This document shows, piece by piece, positions 9,248 to 18,644 of a DNA stretch of 64,000 bases. Every line of letters starts with the position of its first letter. Position 1 is the first letter of the stretch. The notes under the pieces were generated by a model, which searched no databases, was not told the origin of the DNA, and was given only the letters and a program-made list of their open reading frames with translations. Source of the stretch: an uncultured Pseudobutyrivibrio sp. (GTDB lineage: Bacteria; Bacillota; Clostridia; Lachnospirales; Lachnospiraceae); assembly GCA_900546435.1 (NCBI GenBank), contig URCQ01000005.1:36709-100708 (forward strand). The letters are read 5' to 3'. The position numbers and the translations under genes were made by a program.

Positions 9248-10429
9248 ATGGCAAATATATCAGATTATTTAGACTGGCGTGGCGATATTACGTTAGAAAA
9301 GGATCCATTTAATGAAGTGGATAATCTGGTGTTGGCACAACTGGCATACACAGATTTCGATGGGATTGTACCTGGAGTCGGGCAGGGAATGGAAAGTATC
9401 ACGATACAGGAAGCGCATGATACCTTTTTTTCTATCTATTCTGAGAAAGAAATCATGGCAAGAACTTCTACGACAAAGGTTGCTCCATTTCTGATGCATA
9501 AGATGGTGAAATCAGAGCGTTTTAAAAATATGCGTCTGATGAACTACATTAACGAAATTGATGAAGAAAACCAGACACAGTTTTCAGCGGTTTCGTTCTT
9601 ACTAGATGATCATACAATATATGTTGCGTATCGCGGCACGGATAATACCATTGTTGGGTGGAAGGAAGACTTTAATATGTCCTTTTTATACCAGACGCCT
9701 GGACAGATTCGTGCAGCACAATATCTTAACGACTGTTATGGAATGACGGAATATCCATTGATTGTTGGTGGACATTCGAAAGGTGGTAATTTTGCGGTAT
9801 ATGCATCTGCTTTTTGTAAGTGCAGCGTACAAGATCGTATTGTGCGTGTATATTCCAATGATGGTCCTGGTTTTTTACCAGAAATTACATCACAGGAGCC
9901 CTACCGTCGAATTACAGAACGCGTGATCAGTACCATACCGGAGTCATCGATTGTTGGTATGTTATTAGAAAATGATTTACATCATCGTGTAGTGAAAAGT
10001 TCCCAGACAGGAGCAATGCAGCACGATGCGATGTCATGGAAAGTGCTTGGAAACCACTTTGTATTTGCTGATAATCTATCAGAATCAAGTGTTATGCTTG
10101 ACCGTACGTTGAAAAACTGGGTTTATGGATTAGAGGCAGATGAGCGGGAAGAATTTGTTGACATTTTATTTGGTACGCTACAATCAACAGGAGCATCTAC
10201 GTTGGATGAATTGACCGCCAATAAATTTGCAATGATGTGTAATATATCAAAATCTCTTTCTTCCTTACCGCAAGAAAAACAGATGGTTTTAAAAGATGTG
10301 ATTCGTCGATTTGCTTATTCAAGTGGAGAGACATTGGCAGATAATATGCAGGAAAAACTCATGCATAATCCTCTGTCGGTGCGTTTTAAACGAGGCACAA
10401 AAAATAATAGCATAAGAAAAAACGAGTAA
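9248..10429 (+). CDS. Mbeg1-like/DUF2974 alpha-beta hydrolase
   Basis: A 393-residue protein with a lipase-like fold signature. AYRGTD at about 128-132 is typical of the oxyanion region, and the nucleophile elbow GHSKGG holds Ser177. This matches the DUF2974 (Mbeg1-like) family, common in gut Firmicutes, whose substrate is not established. There is no signal peptide, so it is probably cytoplasmic. The start is set by AAGGAG ten bases before the ATG. It follows the DUF308 gene by 24 bases. Transcription probably ends in the inverted-repeat region before groES. Confidence 0.82.
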   Translation: MANISDYLDWRGDITLEKDPFNEVDNLVLAQLAYTDFDGIVPGVGQGMESITIQEAHDTFFSIYSEKEIMARTSTTKVAPFLMHKMVKSERFKNMRLMNYINEIDEENQTQFSAVSFLLDDHTIYVAYRGTDNTIVGWKEDFNMSFLYQTPGQIRAAQYLNDCYGMTEYPLIVGGHSKGGNFAVYASAFCKCSVQDRIVRVYSNDGPGFLPEITSQEPYRRITERVISTIPESSIVGMLLENDLHHRVVKSSQTGAMQHDAMSWKVLGNHFVFADNLSESSVMLDRTLKNWVYGLEADEREEFVDILFGTLQSTGASTLDELTANKFAMMCNISKSLSSLPQEKQMVLKDVIRRFAYSSGETLADNMQEKLMHNPLSVRFKRGTKNNSIRKNE

Positions 10430-10450
10430 ACGAGAGAATACGTGAGAAAA

Positions 10451-10514
10451 TGATAGGATTCTTGGAATGATGGGATGTAACATAAGTTGCAACTTGTTTC
10501 CTAGAATCCTATTA
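10451..10514. repeat. Nested inverted repeats enclosing the groES promoter
   Basis: ATAGGATTCTTGG at 10453-10465 pairs with CCTAGAATCCTAT at 10500-10512 with one mismatch in 13. Between them lies a perfect 12-bp palindrome, AAGTTGCAACTT, at 10485-10496. The palindrome covers the groES -35 hexamer and the right arm overlaps the -10. It could be an operator, or a terminator-like structure for the upstream gene. Confidence 0.55.
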
Positions 10515-10515
10515 T
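10487..10515 (+). promoter_or_regulatory. Predicted sigma-A promoter of groES-groEL
   Basis: TTGCAA at 10487-10492, a 17-base spacer and TATTAT at 10510-10515. The CIRCE operator begins 11 bases after the -10, which is the usual place for HrcA repression. Confidence 0.7.
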
Positions 10516-10526
10516 ATGAAATGTGG

Positions 10527-10553
10527 TTAGCACTCATGTTAGAAGAGTGCTAA
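10527..10553. promoter_or_regulatory. CIRCE operator (HrcA binding site)
   Basis: A perfect TTAGCACTC-N9-GAGTGCTAA inverted repeat. This is the classic CIRCE sequence, bound by HrcA to repress chaperone genes until heat shock. It lies in the 5' untranslated region of groES. The hrcA gene itself is not in this window. Confidence 0.96.
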
Positions 10554-10588
10554 CAGATGATGAGATAAAAATAAGGAGGCATATAGAA

Positions 10589-10876
10589 ATGAAATTAGTA
10601 CCATTAACAGATCGTGTTGTTTTAAAACAGTGCGAAGCAGAAGAAACAACAAAGTCAGGAATTATTCTTGCAAGTGCAGCACAGGAAAAACCTATGGAGG
10701 CGGAAGTTATTGCTGTAGGTCCTGGTGGAATGGTAGATGGTAAAGAAGTTGTTATGCAGGTAAAGGTTGGCCAAAAGGTAATCTATTCCAAATATGCTGG
10801 AACAGAAGTGAAATTAGAAGGCGAAGATTATATCATTGTTCGTCAGAACGATATTTTGGCAGTTGTAGAAGCATAA
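10589..10876 (+). CDS. groS: Co-chaperonin GroES
   Basis: A 95-residue chaperonin cap subunit; seven copies close the GroEL chamber. The sequence has the typical KLVPLTDRVVLK start, a mobile-loop region (EETTKSGIILA) and IVRQNDILAVVE at the end. The start is ATG 10589, nine bases after AAGGAGG. An upstream in-frame start at 10523 is rejected because it would put CIRCE inside the coding sequence and has no ribosome site. Transcription is from the promoter at 10487-10515 under HrcA/CIRCE control. groEL follows after 32 bases. Confidence 0.97.
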   Translation: MKLVPLTDRVVLKQCEAEETTKSGIILASAAQEKPMEAEVIAVGPGGMVDGKEVVMQVKVGQKVIYSKYAGTEVKLEGEDYIIVRQNDILAVVEA

Positions 10877-10908
10877 AAATAGATTATAGGGAAAGAAGGA
10901 AATAAATT

Positions 10909-12528
10909 ATGGCTAAAGAAATCAAATATGGCGCAGAAGCCAGAAAAGCATTAGAAGCAGGTGTTGATAAATTAGCAGACACTGTAAGAGTAACCATTGG
11001 ACCAAAGGGACGTAATGTTGTATTAGATAAGTCTTATGGTGCTCCATTGATTACAAACGATGGTGTGACAATTGCAAAAGAAATTGAATTAGAAGATTCT
11101 TTTGAAAATATGGGAGCTCAGCTTGTAAAAGAAGTTGCAACAAAGACAAATGATGTTGCCGGTGATGGTACTACAACAGCAACTGTTTTAGCACAGGCAA
11201 TGATTAAAGAAGGCATGAAGAACTTAGCAGCAGGAGCAAATCCAATTGTTCTTCGTAAGGGAATGAAAAAAGCAACAGATGTAGCTGTTGAATCTATCGT
11301 TTCTATGTCAGAAAAAGTAAGCGGTAAAGAACAGATCGCCAAGGTCGCTGCAATTTCTGCAGGTGATGAAAGCGTTGGTAACATGGTAGCAGATGCCATG
11401 GAAAAAGTTTCTAACGATGGCGTTATTACAATTGAAGAATCTAAGACAATGCAGACAGAACTTGACCTTGTAGAAGGTATGCAGTTTGACCGTGGCTATA
11501 TTTCAGCATACATGGCAACAGATATGGATAAGATGGAAGCTGTATTGGATGATCCATATATCTTGATTACAGATAAGAAAATCAGCAATATTCAGGAGAT
11601 TCTTCCACTCTTAGAGCAGATTGTACAGTCTGGATCACGTCTTCTGATTATCGCCGAGGATGTAGAAGGAGAAGCACTCACTACATTGATTCTGAATAAA
11701 TTAAGAGGTACCTTTAATGTTGTTGCTGTAAAGGCTCCAGGTTATGGTGATCGTAGAAAAGAAATGTTACAGGACATTGCTATTTTGACAGGTGGTCAGG
11801 TGATTTCAGAAGAAGTAGGTCTTGAATTAAAGGATGCTACGATGGATCAGCTTGGTCGTGCAAAATCTGTGAAGGTTCAGAAAGAAACAACCGTTATTGT
11901 TGATGGCGAAGGTGATAAGGAAGCAATTGCAGCCAGAGTATCACAGATTCGTGGACAGATTGAAGAGACAACATCAGAATTTGACAAAGAGAAATTACAG
12001 GAGCGTCTCGCTAAACTTGCCGGTGGTGTTGCTGTAATCCGTGTAGGTGCTGCTACAGAAACAGAAATGAAGGAAAGCAAGCTTCGTATGGAAGATGCAT
12101 TAAATGCTACAAGAGCAGCAGTAGAAGAAGGTATCATCGCAGGTGGTGGATCTGCTTATATTCATGCTTCTAAGGAAGTAGCAAAATTGGTAGATTCTTT
12201 GGATGGCGATGAAAAGACAGGTGCTAAGGTCGTATTAAAGGCATTGGAAGCTCCACTGTTCCATATTTCTGCAAATGCAGGATTGGAAGGCAGCGTTATC
12301 ATCAATAAAGTAAGAGAGGCAGATCCTGGATTTGGATTTGATGCTTATAACGAAACATATGTGAACATGGTAGAGGCAGGAATCCTTGATCCTGTTAAAG
12401 TAACACGTAGTGCATTACAGAACGCATGCTCTGTAGCTTCTACATTGCTTACAACAGAATCTGTTGTTGCTGATATCAAAGAGCTGGCACCAGAAATGCC
12501 AGCAAATCCTGGAATGGGAATGATGTAA
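10909..12528 (+). CDS. groL: Chaperonin GroEL
   Basis: A 539-residue ATP-dependent chaperonin subunit that forms the double heptameric ring in which cytosolic proteins fold. Recognisable motifs include the ATP-binding TIGPKGRNVVLDKSYGAP and AGDGTTTATVLAQ, and the apical domain. The C-terminal tail PANPGMGMM is a shorter variant of the usual GGM repeats. Length is normal. It follows groES with its own AAGAAGGA site and ends just before a strong terminator, so groES-groEL is a closed two-gene operon. Confidence 0.98.
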   Translation: MAKEIKYGAEARKALEAGVDKLADTVRVTIGPKGRNVVLDKSYGAPLITNDGVTIAKEIELEDSFENMGAQLVKEVATKTNDVAGDGTTTATVLAQAMIKEGMKNLAAGANPIVLRKGMKKATDVAVESIVSMSEKVSGKEQIAKVAAISAGDESVGNMVADAMEKVSNDGVITIEESKTMQTELDLVEGMQFDRGYISAYMATDMDKMEAVLDDPYILITDKKISNIQEILPLLEQIVQSGSRLLIIAEDVEGEALTTLILNKLRGTFNVVAVKAPGYGDRRKEMLQDIAILTGGQVISEEVGLELKDATMDQLGRAKSVKVQKETTVIVDGEGDKEAIAARVSQIRGQIEETTSEFDKEKLQERLAKLAGGVAVIRVGAATETEMKESKLRMEDALNATRAAVEEGIIAGGGSAYIHASKEVAKLVDSLDGDEKTGAKVVLKALEAPLFHISANAGLEGSVIINKVREADPGFGFDAYNETYVNMVEAGILDPVKVTRSALQNACSVASTLLTTESVVADIKELAPEMPANPGMGMM

Positions 12529-12531
12529 GAT

Positions 12532-12565
12532 AAAAAAGAACGGCGATTTTGCCGTTCTTTTTTTT
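12532..12565 (+). terminator. Rho-independent terminator of groESL
   Basis: AAGAACGGC pairs with GCCGTTCTT across a six-base GATTTT loop, followed by a run of eight T. It lies directly after the groEL stop. Confidence 0.93.
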
Positions 12566-12599
12566 CGCATTATTATGTGCAAAAGGTGTAAAAACGCAT

Positions 12600-12628
12600 T
12601 TGCCACCGCTTATAAAGTATGGTATTAT
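12600..12628 (+). promoter_or_regulatory. Predicted sigma-A promoter of degV
   Basis: TTGCCA at 12600-12605, a 17-base spacer and TATTAT at 12623-12628, between the groEL terminator and the degV gene. The predicted leader is about 45 bases. Confidence 0.65.
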
Positions 12629-12681
12629 AAATTACGTGTGTAAAGACATGTAAACTTGAAAAATAACGAAATGAGGATGTT

Positions 12682-13551
12682 ATGGGTAAAGTAGCGATTT
12701 TAACAGACAGCAATAGCGGCATCACCCAGGAAGAAGCAAAGAAGCTTGGTATTTATGTATTTCCAACACCGGTATACATTGATGATGAAGTTTTTTACGA
12801 AGGCGTGGATTTAACAACAGAGCAATTTTTTGCCAGACAGGCAGAAGGTGCTGAAATTAAGACGTCTATGCCGGTTGTGGGCGATGTGATTGACAAATGG
12901 GAAAGTTTGTTAGAGGAATATGATGAAGTTGTATATATTCCCCTTTCCAGTGGCCTGAGTAGTTCCTGCGATACAGCCATTATGTTGGCTGAAGATTATG
13001 ATGGTAAAGTTCAGGTTGTGAACAACCAGCGTATTTCTGTAACAATGAAGTTATCGGTTTTTGATGCCAAGACACTTGCAGATGCAGGAAAGAGTGCAAC
13101 AGAAATCAAAGAAATCTTAGAAGCTATGAAATTTGAATCCACAATTTATATTATGGTGGATACACTGGAATATCTGAAAAAAGGTGGAAGAATCACACCA
13201 GCTGCTGCAGCCATTGGTTCGCTACTGAAAATCAAACCGGTATTACAGATTCGTGGTGAGAAATTAGATAGTTTTGCCAAGGCTAGAACAGTCAAGCAGG
13301 CAAAACAGATTATGATGGATGCGATTGCACAGGATATGAAGAAAGTACTTCATGATCCGACAGGCGAAGATACCATTATTGCTATGGCACATACGCAGAA
13401 TGAAGAAGAAATCGCAAAGTTTAAAGAAGAAGTGGAAGAGCGTTTCCCAGGACATGATATTATTGTAGACCCATTATCACTGGTGGTATCCAGTCATATT
13501 GGACCGGGAGCACTTGCAGTGACTTGTACAAAGAAATTAACATCATTTTAA
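12682..13551 (+). CDS. DegV family fatty-acid-binding protein
   Basis: A 289-residue DegV protein. It starts with the family signature ILTDSNSGI and has the TSMP segment (about 55-58), the SSGLSSS loop (about 92-98) and a C-terminal SSHIGPGALAV. DegV/FakB proteins bind fatty acids; some, as FakB, present them to the kinase FakA for phosphorylation. No FakA gene is in this window, so which fatty acid it binds, and whether it is a FakB, cannot be told. It has its own promoter and lies 28 bases upstream of purA without a visible terminator. Confidence 0.9.
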   Translation: MGKVAILTDSNSGITQEEAKKLGIYVFPTPVYIDDEVFYEGVDLTTEQFFARQAEGAEIKTSMPVVGDVIDKWESLLEEYDEVVYIPLSSGLSSSCDTAIMLAEDYDGKVQVVNNQRISVTMKLSVFDAKTLADAGKSATEIKEILEAMKFESTIYIMVDTLEYLKKGGRITPAAAAIGSLLKIKPVLQIRGEKLDSFAKARTVKQAKQIMMDAIAQDMKKVLHDPTGEDTIIAMAHTQNEEEIAKFKEEVEERFPGHDIIVDPLSLVVSSHIGPGALAVTCTKKLTSF

Positions 13552-13579
13552 ATATATTTCTATTAGGAGGAACAAGAGT

Positions 13580-14863
13580 ATGGTAAAAGCAGTTGTTGGT
13601 GCCAATTGGGGTGACGAAGGAAAAGGTAAAATCACAGATATGCTTGCGCAGGATGCAGACATTATCGTGAGATTCCAGGGAGGAGCAAATGCAGGACATA
13701 CAATCGTAAATAATTACGGTAAGTTTGCGCTTCATACATTGCCATCTGGTGTGTTTTACGATCACACAACAAGTATTATTGGAAATGGTGTAGCACTGAA
13801 TATTCCGGTTTTATTTGATGAAATCAAGTCAATTACAGACAAGAATGTTCCAATGCCAAAGATCAAAGTATCCAATCGTGCACAGATTGTTATGCCGTAT
13901 CATATTTTATTTGATCAGTATGAGGAAGAACGTTTAGGAAAGGCATCTTTCGGCTCTACAAAGTCAGGCATTGCACCTTTTTATTCAGATAAATATGCGA
14001 AGATTGGCTATCAGGTAAGTGAGCTGTTTGATGATGAATTGTTAAAGGAAAAAGTGGTTCGTACCTGTGAAGCAAAGAATGTATTGTTAGAGCATTTATA
14101 TCATAAGCCATTGTTAGATCCGGAAGAGTTATTGGAGACATTACATACGTATCGTGACATGGTTGCTCCTTATGTTTGCGACGTCTCTACGTATTTATGG
14201 AATGCTTTAAAAGAAGGCAAGACCATCTTGCTTGAGGGTCAGTTAGGTACCTTAAAAGATCCGGATCATGGTATTTATCCAATGGTTACATCATCTTCCA
14301 CTTTGGCAGCTTATGGTGCGATTGGTGCAGGCATTCCGGCACAATCAATTGAACAGGTTGTTACAGTGTGTAAAGCATATTCCTCTGCAGTTGGTGCAGG
14401 TGCATTTGTAAGTGAAATTTTTGGCGATGAAGCAGATGAACTTCGTAAGCGCGGAGGCGATGGCGGTGAATTCGGTGCGACAACAGGTCGTCCAAGACGT
14501 ATGGGATGGTTTGACTGTGTAGCCAGCAAGTATGGCTGCCGTATGCAGGGAACAACAGATGTTGCATTTACCGTTCTTGATGTTTTAGGATACTTAGATG
14601 AAATTCCGGTATGTGTAGGTTATGATATTGATGGAGAAGTTACAACAGACTTCCCTGTTACACATCTGCTGGAAAAAGCAAAACCGGTATATAAGACACT
14701 TCCAGGATGGAAGAGCGATATTCGTGGTATTAAAAAATACGAGGATTTACCAGAAAATTGCCGCAAATATATTGAATTCGTGGAGAAAGAGATTGGTTTC
14801 CCAATCACTATGATTTCAAATGGACCGGGAAGAGACGATATTATTTACCGCGAAGCTAAATAA
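13580..14863 (+). CDS. purA: Adenylosuccinate synthetase
   Basis: A 427-residue GTP-dependent enzyme that joins IMP and aspartate, the first committed step to AMP. The N-terminal P-loop-like GDEGKGK is at residues 11-17, followed by GGANAGHT. Further conserved motifs are GSTKSGIAP, LEGQLGTLKDPDHGIYP and TTGRPRRMGWFD. The length is normal. A strong TTAGGAGGAAC site precedes the ATG, and a clear terminator follows the gene. I see no purine riboswitch in the short upstream gap, so transcription probably continues from degV. Confidence 0.97.
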   Translation: MVKAVVGANWGDEGKGKITDMLAQDADIIVRFQGGANAGHTIVNNYGKFALHTLPSGVFYDHTTSIIGNGVALNIPVLFDEIKSITDKNVPMPKIKVSNRAQIVMPYHILFDQYEEERLGKASFGSTKSGIAPFYSDKYAKIGYQVSELFDDELLKEKVVRTCEAKNVLLEHLYHKPLLDPEELLETLHTYRDMVAPYVCDVSTYLWNALKEGKTILLEGQLGTLKDPDHGIYPMVTSSSTLAAYGAIGAGIPAQSIEQVVTVCKAYSSAVGAGAFVSEIFGDEADELRKRGGDGGEFGATTGRPRRMGWFDCVASKYGCRMQGTTDVAFTVLDVLGYLDEIPVCVGYDIDGEVTTDFPVTHLLEKAKPVYKTLPGWKSDIRGIKKYEDLPENCRKYIEFVEKEIGFPITMISNGPGRDDIIYREAK

Positions 14864-14888
14864 TAGATTTATAGAAATGACAGTATAC

Positions 14889-14914
14889 AAAAGAGAGCCT
14901 ATGGCTCTCTTTTT
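14889..14914 (+). terminator. Rho-independent terminator after purA
   Basis: AAAAGAGAGCC pairs with GGCTCTCTTTT around a three-base TAT loop, ending in T residues. It lies 25 bases after the purA stop. Confidence 0.92.
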
Positions 14915-15013
14915 GCTTTCACAAAAAAGACACAGTTCTAACACGTTATCAGCACATAGAAAGAATACAATACTCATTGTGTTATTTTTGGAAAAATAAG
15001 GGAGGACATCAAC

Positions 15014-15961
15014 TTGATAGAAGTAGAACGTCTAGTGAAGAAATATGGCAGTTTGACAGCTGTTGATGATCTAAATATGAAGATTGAACCGGGACGTATT
15101 TATGGTCTTTTGGGAAAAAATGGAGCAGGAAAGACGACAACGATGAATATGATGACCGGTTATATCGGAGCCACATCAGGAACTGTAAAAGTGTGTGGGC
15201 ATGATATTTTTAAAGAGGCGGAGGCGGCAAAACGGGAGATTGGCTATTTGCCGGAAATTCCGCCCCTTTATACAGATATGACGGTATATGAATATTTGAG
15301 TTTTTGTGCTGAATTAAAAGGCATTGGAAAAAAAGACCGCGATGATAGCGTGGTAGAAGTTATGCATAAAACAGGAATTGAAGAAATGGAGGACCGTTTG
15401 ATACGTAACTTGTCGAAAGGTTACCGGCAACGTGTAGGACTAGCGCAGGCTATTATGGGTAATCCGTCCATTATTATATTGGATGAGCCTACCGTCGGAT
15501 TAGACCCGGTGCAGATGATTGAAATGCGCGATTTGATTCAGGAGCTTGGAAAAGAACACACCGTTATTTTGAGTTCCCACATTTTGTCAGAAGTGAGTGC
15601 TGTCTGTGATTATATTTTTATTATATCGGATGGTAAGCTGGTTGCAAATGATACAACGGAAAACCTGACACAACGTATGAATCGAGGACAGCAGACAATT
15701 ATGGTTACCATTAAAGGCGATGCTGCTCGTGCGCAGAAGCTTCTTTCTGACTTAGAGCATGTGGACCATGTGACCATGCAACAAAGTGAAGAGGAAGGAA
15801 CAGCTCTACTTGCAGTGACAGCAAAAGGAAGAGAAGATATTCGTGAAGAAATATCCCTGTCACTTTCAAAGGCTGGAATCGCAATTTTTGCTATGAAAGA
15901 GAACACACAATCGTTAGAAGATGTATTTATTGAATTGACGGAAAAGGAGGACGAAGAATAA
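15014..15961 (+). CDS. GldA-type ABC transporter ATP-binding protein
   Basis: A 315-residue ATPase of an ABC-2 exporter. Walker A GKNGAGKT is at about 34-41, the signature reads LSKGYRQRVG, and Walker B is ILDEPTVGLD, followed by the switch histidine in LSSHIL. A C-terminal extension of about 90 residues follows, as in GldA relatives. The start codon is TTG at 15014, eight bases after GGAGG; the protein start (MIEVERLVKKYG) fits the family. Its stop overlaps the next start as TAATG, so it is coupled to the permease. Substrate unknown; in Bacteroidetes such genes serve gliding motility, but in Firmicutes the role is undefined. Confidence 0.9.
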   Translation: MIEVERLVKKYGSLTAVDDLNMKIEPGRIYGLLGKNGAGKTTTMNMMTGYIGATSGTVKVCGHDIFKEAEAAKREIGYLPEIPPLYTDMTVYEYLSFCAELKGIGKKDRDDSVVEVMHKTGIEEMEDRLIRNLSKGYRQRVGLAQAIMGNPSIIILDEPTVGLDPVQMIEMRDLIQELGKEHTVILSSHILSEVSAVCDYIFIISDGKLVANDTTENLTQRMNRGQQTIMVTIKGDAARAQKLLSDLEHVDHVTMQQSEEEGTALLAVTAKGREDIREEISLSLSKAGIAIFAMKENTQSLEDVFIELTEKEDEE

Positions 15962-18096
15962 TGCTTGCAATTTTTAAACGTGAATTCAAATCCTTATTCT
16001 GGAATATAACTGGATGGTTATTTATTGGGATAACATTGGCTTTGTTTGGTCTGTATTTCTTTGTATATAATTTATCCTATGGTTATCCCTATATTTCGTA
16101 CTCGTTATCTGCGATCGCATTTTTGTTTATGATAACAGTACCGATTCTGACAATGCGTGTGCTTGCAGAAGAAAAACATGCAAAGACGGATCAGCTTCTT
16201 TTGACATCACCGGTATCCGTAGGAAAGATTGTTTTTGGTAAATTCTTGGCGTTGGCGCTTGTATATACCATTTGTATTGCTGTTATTTGCGTTGCACCAC
16301 TTGTACTTATGATTTTTGGTGATGTACCGCTTGCAGAGACGTATGTTGGTATTCTTGGTTTTTGGCTATATGGTCTGGCAGCCATTGCAATCGGTACGTT
16401 TGTTTCGTCTATTACGGAAAGTCAGGTGATTTCTGCCGTGGTATCGTTTGGCTTACTTTTTGTCGGCTATATGATGTCATCCATTTGTAGTGCAGTGTCA
16501 TCATCTGGAAATCTTCTGACAAAAATTTTGGGCTGTTATGATTTGTATACGCCACTAGACGATTTCTTCAATGGAACGCTATCCATCACAGGAATTGTAT
16601 ATTATGTATCCATCATTGTATTGGCATTGTTTTTGACGGAACAGGCCATTCAAAAGCGTCGTTGGACAGTAAGTCGAAATATGATTTCTACATCTGTATT
16701 TAGTACCGGTATGATTGCAGTGGGTATTGCGCTTGCCGTTATTGTGAATATGGTTGCCGCAGCATTGCCAGAATCTTATACACAGTTGGATGCCACCTCG
16801 CAAAAATTATATTCGATTACAGAAGATACAGAAAACTATCTGAAGCAGCTCAAAGAGGATGTTACCATTTATGTCTTAGTGAACAAGAATAAAAAGGATG
16901 ATAATGTCGATCGGACATTACAAAAATATGCGTCTGCATCGAAGCACATCCGTGTGAAATATGTGGATCCAAACGCGAGTCCGACATTTGCTTCACAGTA
17001 CACGAGTGAAGATGTCACAAGCAATAGTCTGATTGTTGTATGTGGAAAGCGCTCCAAAGTAATCGATTATAATGCAGATGTCTATGAATATTCGTATGAC
17101 TCCAGTTATAACTATACGGTGACAGGATATGACTGTGAGGGGCAGGTGACGGCTGCCATTCAGTACGTAACCTCAGAAAATACAACAAGTGTGTATGAAT
17201 TGACAGGACATGATGAAACATCGTTATCCGGTGATTTTTCGGAAGTATTTCAGAAACGTTTTATGACGGTTGGTTCGCTCAACTTATTGTCGGTAGATGA
17301 GGTACCAGCTGACTGTGAGGCACTTTTCATCACAGCGCCTCAGACAGATCTTTCGGCAGATGATTTAACGAAATTATCGGATTATCTGAAGGCAGGCGGA
17401 AAAGTATATCTTTCTATCGATTATTCAAAATGGAAAGATCTTAGCAACTTTAAGCAGTTGTTGAAAGAAAATCATATTGAGACTACAGAAAGTCTTTTGG
17501 CTGAAACAGACCGTTCATATTATTATCAGAGCCCGCTCTATCTTCTGCCTAAGGTAGAAGATACAGAAGTATCTGCAGATGTTGCCGGTATGACGCAGGT
17601 CTTTGTGCCATATACAGTGGGCTTGACATATACTGGAGAGGATGATCGGGCGACCTCTTTTATGACAACATCAAATAGCGCGATTGCAAAAACGGCATCC
17701 AATATTTCAGCGGTACAAACGCAGGATGACCTTTCTAATCTTGCGAGTGTACAGGAAGGAGATAGCCAGGGACAGTACAGTCTGGGAATGCTTGTGACAA
17801 ATGAAAATAAGGGCGTTTTATGTGTGCTGGGTTCGGCAATGATGTGTACGGATAGTGCAAATCAGATTGTTTCCGGTCATAATGCGACGTTGTTTAATGG
17901 AATCGTAAATGCACTCGTTACCACAGACGAAAGTGCAGATCAGGCGGTTGTGGTTGCAGCAAAAGACTATACGGTGTCAAATCTGACAGTATCAGAAAAT
18001 GCTATTTTAGTTTATGGCATTTTATGGGGCATCTTTATGCCGGTCGTATTGATGGTTATTGGTGTTATTGTGTGGGCTAGAAGGAGAAAACGTTAA
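15961..18096 (+). CDS. GldF-GldG fused ABC permease / auxiliary protein
   Basis: A 711-residue fusion. Residues 1 to about 225 are an ABC-2 permease domain with six hydrophobic segments (GldF-like), including the LTMRVLAEEKHAKTDQLLL region. After another membrane segment near 240-262 comes a large extracytoplasmic region resembling the GldG auxiliary domain (about 280-670), and a final membrane segment with a basic end (RRRKR). It should form the channel with the upstream ATPase, and the outer domain is unassigned. Start and stop both overlap neighbouring genes by one base, indicating a tightly coupled three-gene operon. Confidence 0.85.
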   Translation: MLAIFKREFKSLFWNITGWLFIGITLALFGLYFFVYNLSYGYPYISYSLSAIAFLFMITVPILTMRVLAEEKHAKTDQLLLTSPVSVGKIVFGKFLALALVYTICIAVICVAPLVLMIFGDVPLAETYVGILGFWLYGLAAIAIGTFVSSITESQVISAVVSFGLLFVGYMMSSICSAVSSSGNLLTKILGCYDLYTPLDDFFNGTLSITGIVYYVSIIVLALFLTEQAIQKRRWTVSRNMISTSVFSTGMIAVGIALAVIVNMVAAALPESYTQLDATSQKLYSITEDTENYLKQLKEDVTIYVLVNKNKKDDNVDRTLQKYASASKHIRVKYVDPNASPTFASQYTSEDVTSNSLIVVCGKRSKVIDYNADVYEYSYDSSYNYTVTGYDCEGQVTAAIQYVTSENTTSVYELTGHDETSLSGDFSEVFQKRFMTVGSLNLLSVDEVPADCEALFITAPQTDLSADDLTKLSDYLKAGGKVYLSIDYSKWKDLSNFKQLLKENHIETTESLLAETDRSYYYQSPLYLLPKVEDTEVSADVAGMTQVFVPYTVGLTYTGEDDRATSFMTTSNSAIAKTASNISAVQTQDDLSNLASVQEGDSQGQYSLGMLVTNENKGVLCVLGSAMMCTDSANQIVSGHNATLFNGIVNALVTTDESADQAVVVAAKDYTVSNLTVSENAILVYGILWGIFMPVVLMVIGVIVWARRRKR

Positions 18097-18644
18097 TGGA
18101 TAAGCAGAAAAAAACATTGCTGGTTCTGGTTATTCTCCTTGTAATAGCCGTGCTTGGATTATTTGGAGCAAAGAAACTGGCAGATAAGAAAGAGAAGGCA
18201 GATGCCATCGATTCTGCAGAGGAAAGCATTCAGGTTTATAAAACAAAGGCAGAGGATGTTAAAAAAGTGTCTTATTATAACAATGGTACACAAATTACGC
18301 TGACAAAAACAGAGGATACATGGAAAGATGCAGATGAGACGGTATTGGATAGCGATAAAGTGAATACATTACTCAGCTATCTGACAACCATCAAAGCAAG
18401 TGATGTGATTGAAGATACAGAAGATATCGAACAATATGGTTTTTCTTCACCGACAAATGAAGTGACGGTTTCAACAGCAGCAGGGGAAACCACCTTTACA
18501 ATCGGCATGCAAAACAGTATTACAGATAAGTATTATCTTATGGTAAATTATGATGAGAGTAAGGTCTATGTGACGGATTCTTCTATGCTTACGGCATGTG
18601 GTTATAGCATAGAAGATCTGACACCGGAGGAAACAACCGAATAA
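18096..18644 (+). CDS. DUF4340-type membrane-anchored protein
   Basis: A 182-residue protein with one N-terminal membrane anchor (about residues 7-24) and an outward-facing domain. The WKDADETVLDSDKVNTLLSYL segment and the repeated beta-type strands after it match the DUF4340 pattern. Family members are often longer; here one unit seems to be present. It overlaps the GldFG gene by one base (TAATG) and is the last gene of that operon, so it is probably an accessory part of the exporter. Function unknown. Confidence 0.78.
   Translation: MDKQKKTLLVLVILLVIAVLGLFGAKKLADKKEKADAIDSAEESIQVYKTKAEDVKKVSYYNNGTQITLTKTEDTWKDADETVLDSDKVNTLLSYLTTIKASDVIEDTEDIEQYGFSSPTNEVTVSTAAGETTFTIGMQNSITDKYYLMVNYDESKVYVTDSSMLTACGYSIEDLTPEETTE

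Noticed and set aside
10523..10588. Longer groES frame starting upstream
   Set aside because: It would include CIRCE within the coding region and has no ribosome site; ATG 10589 follows AAGGAGG.
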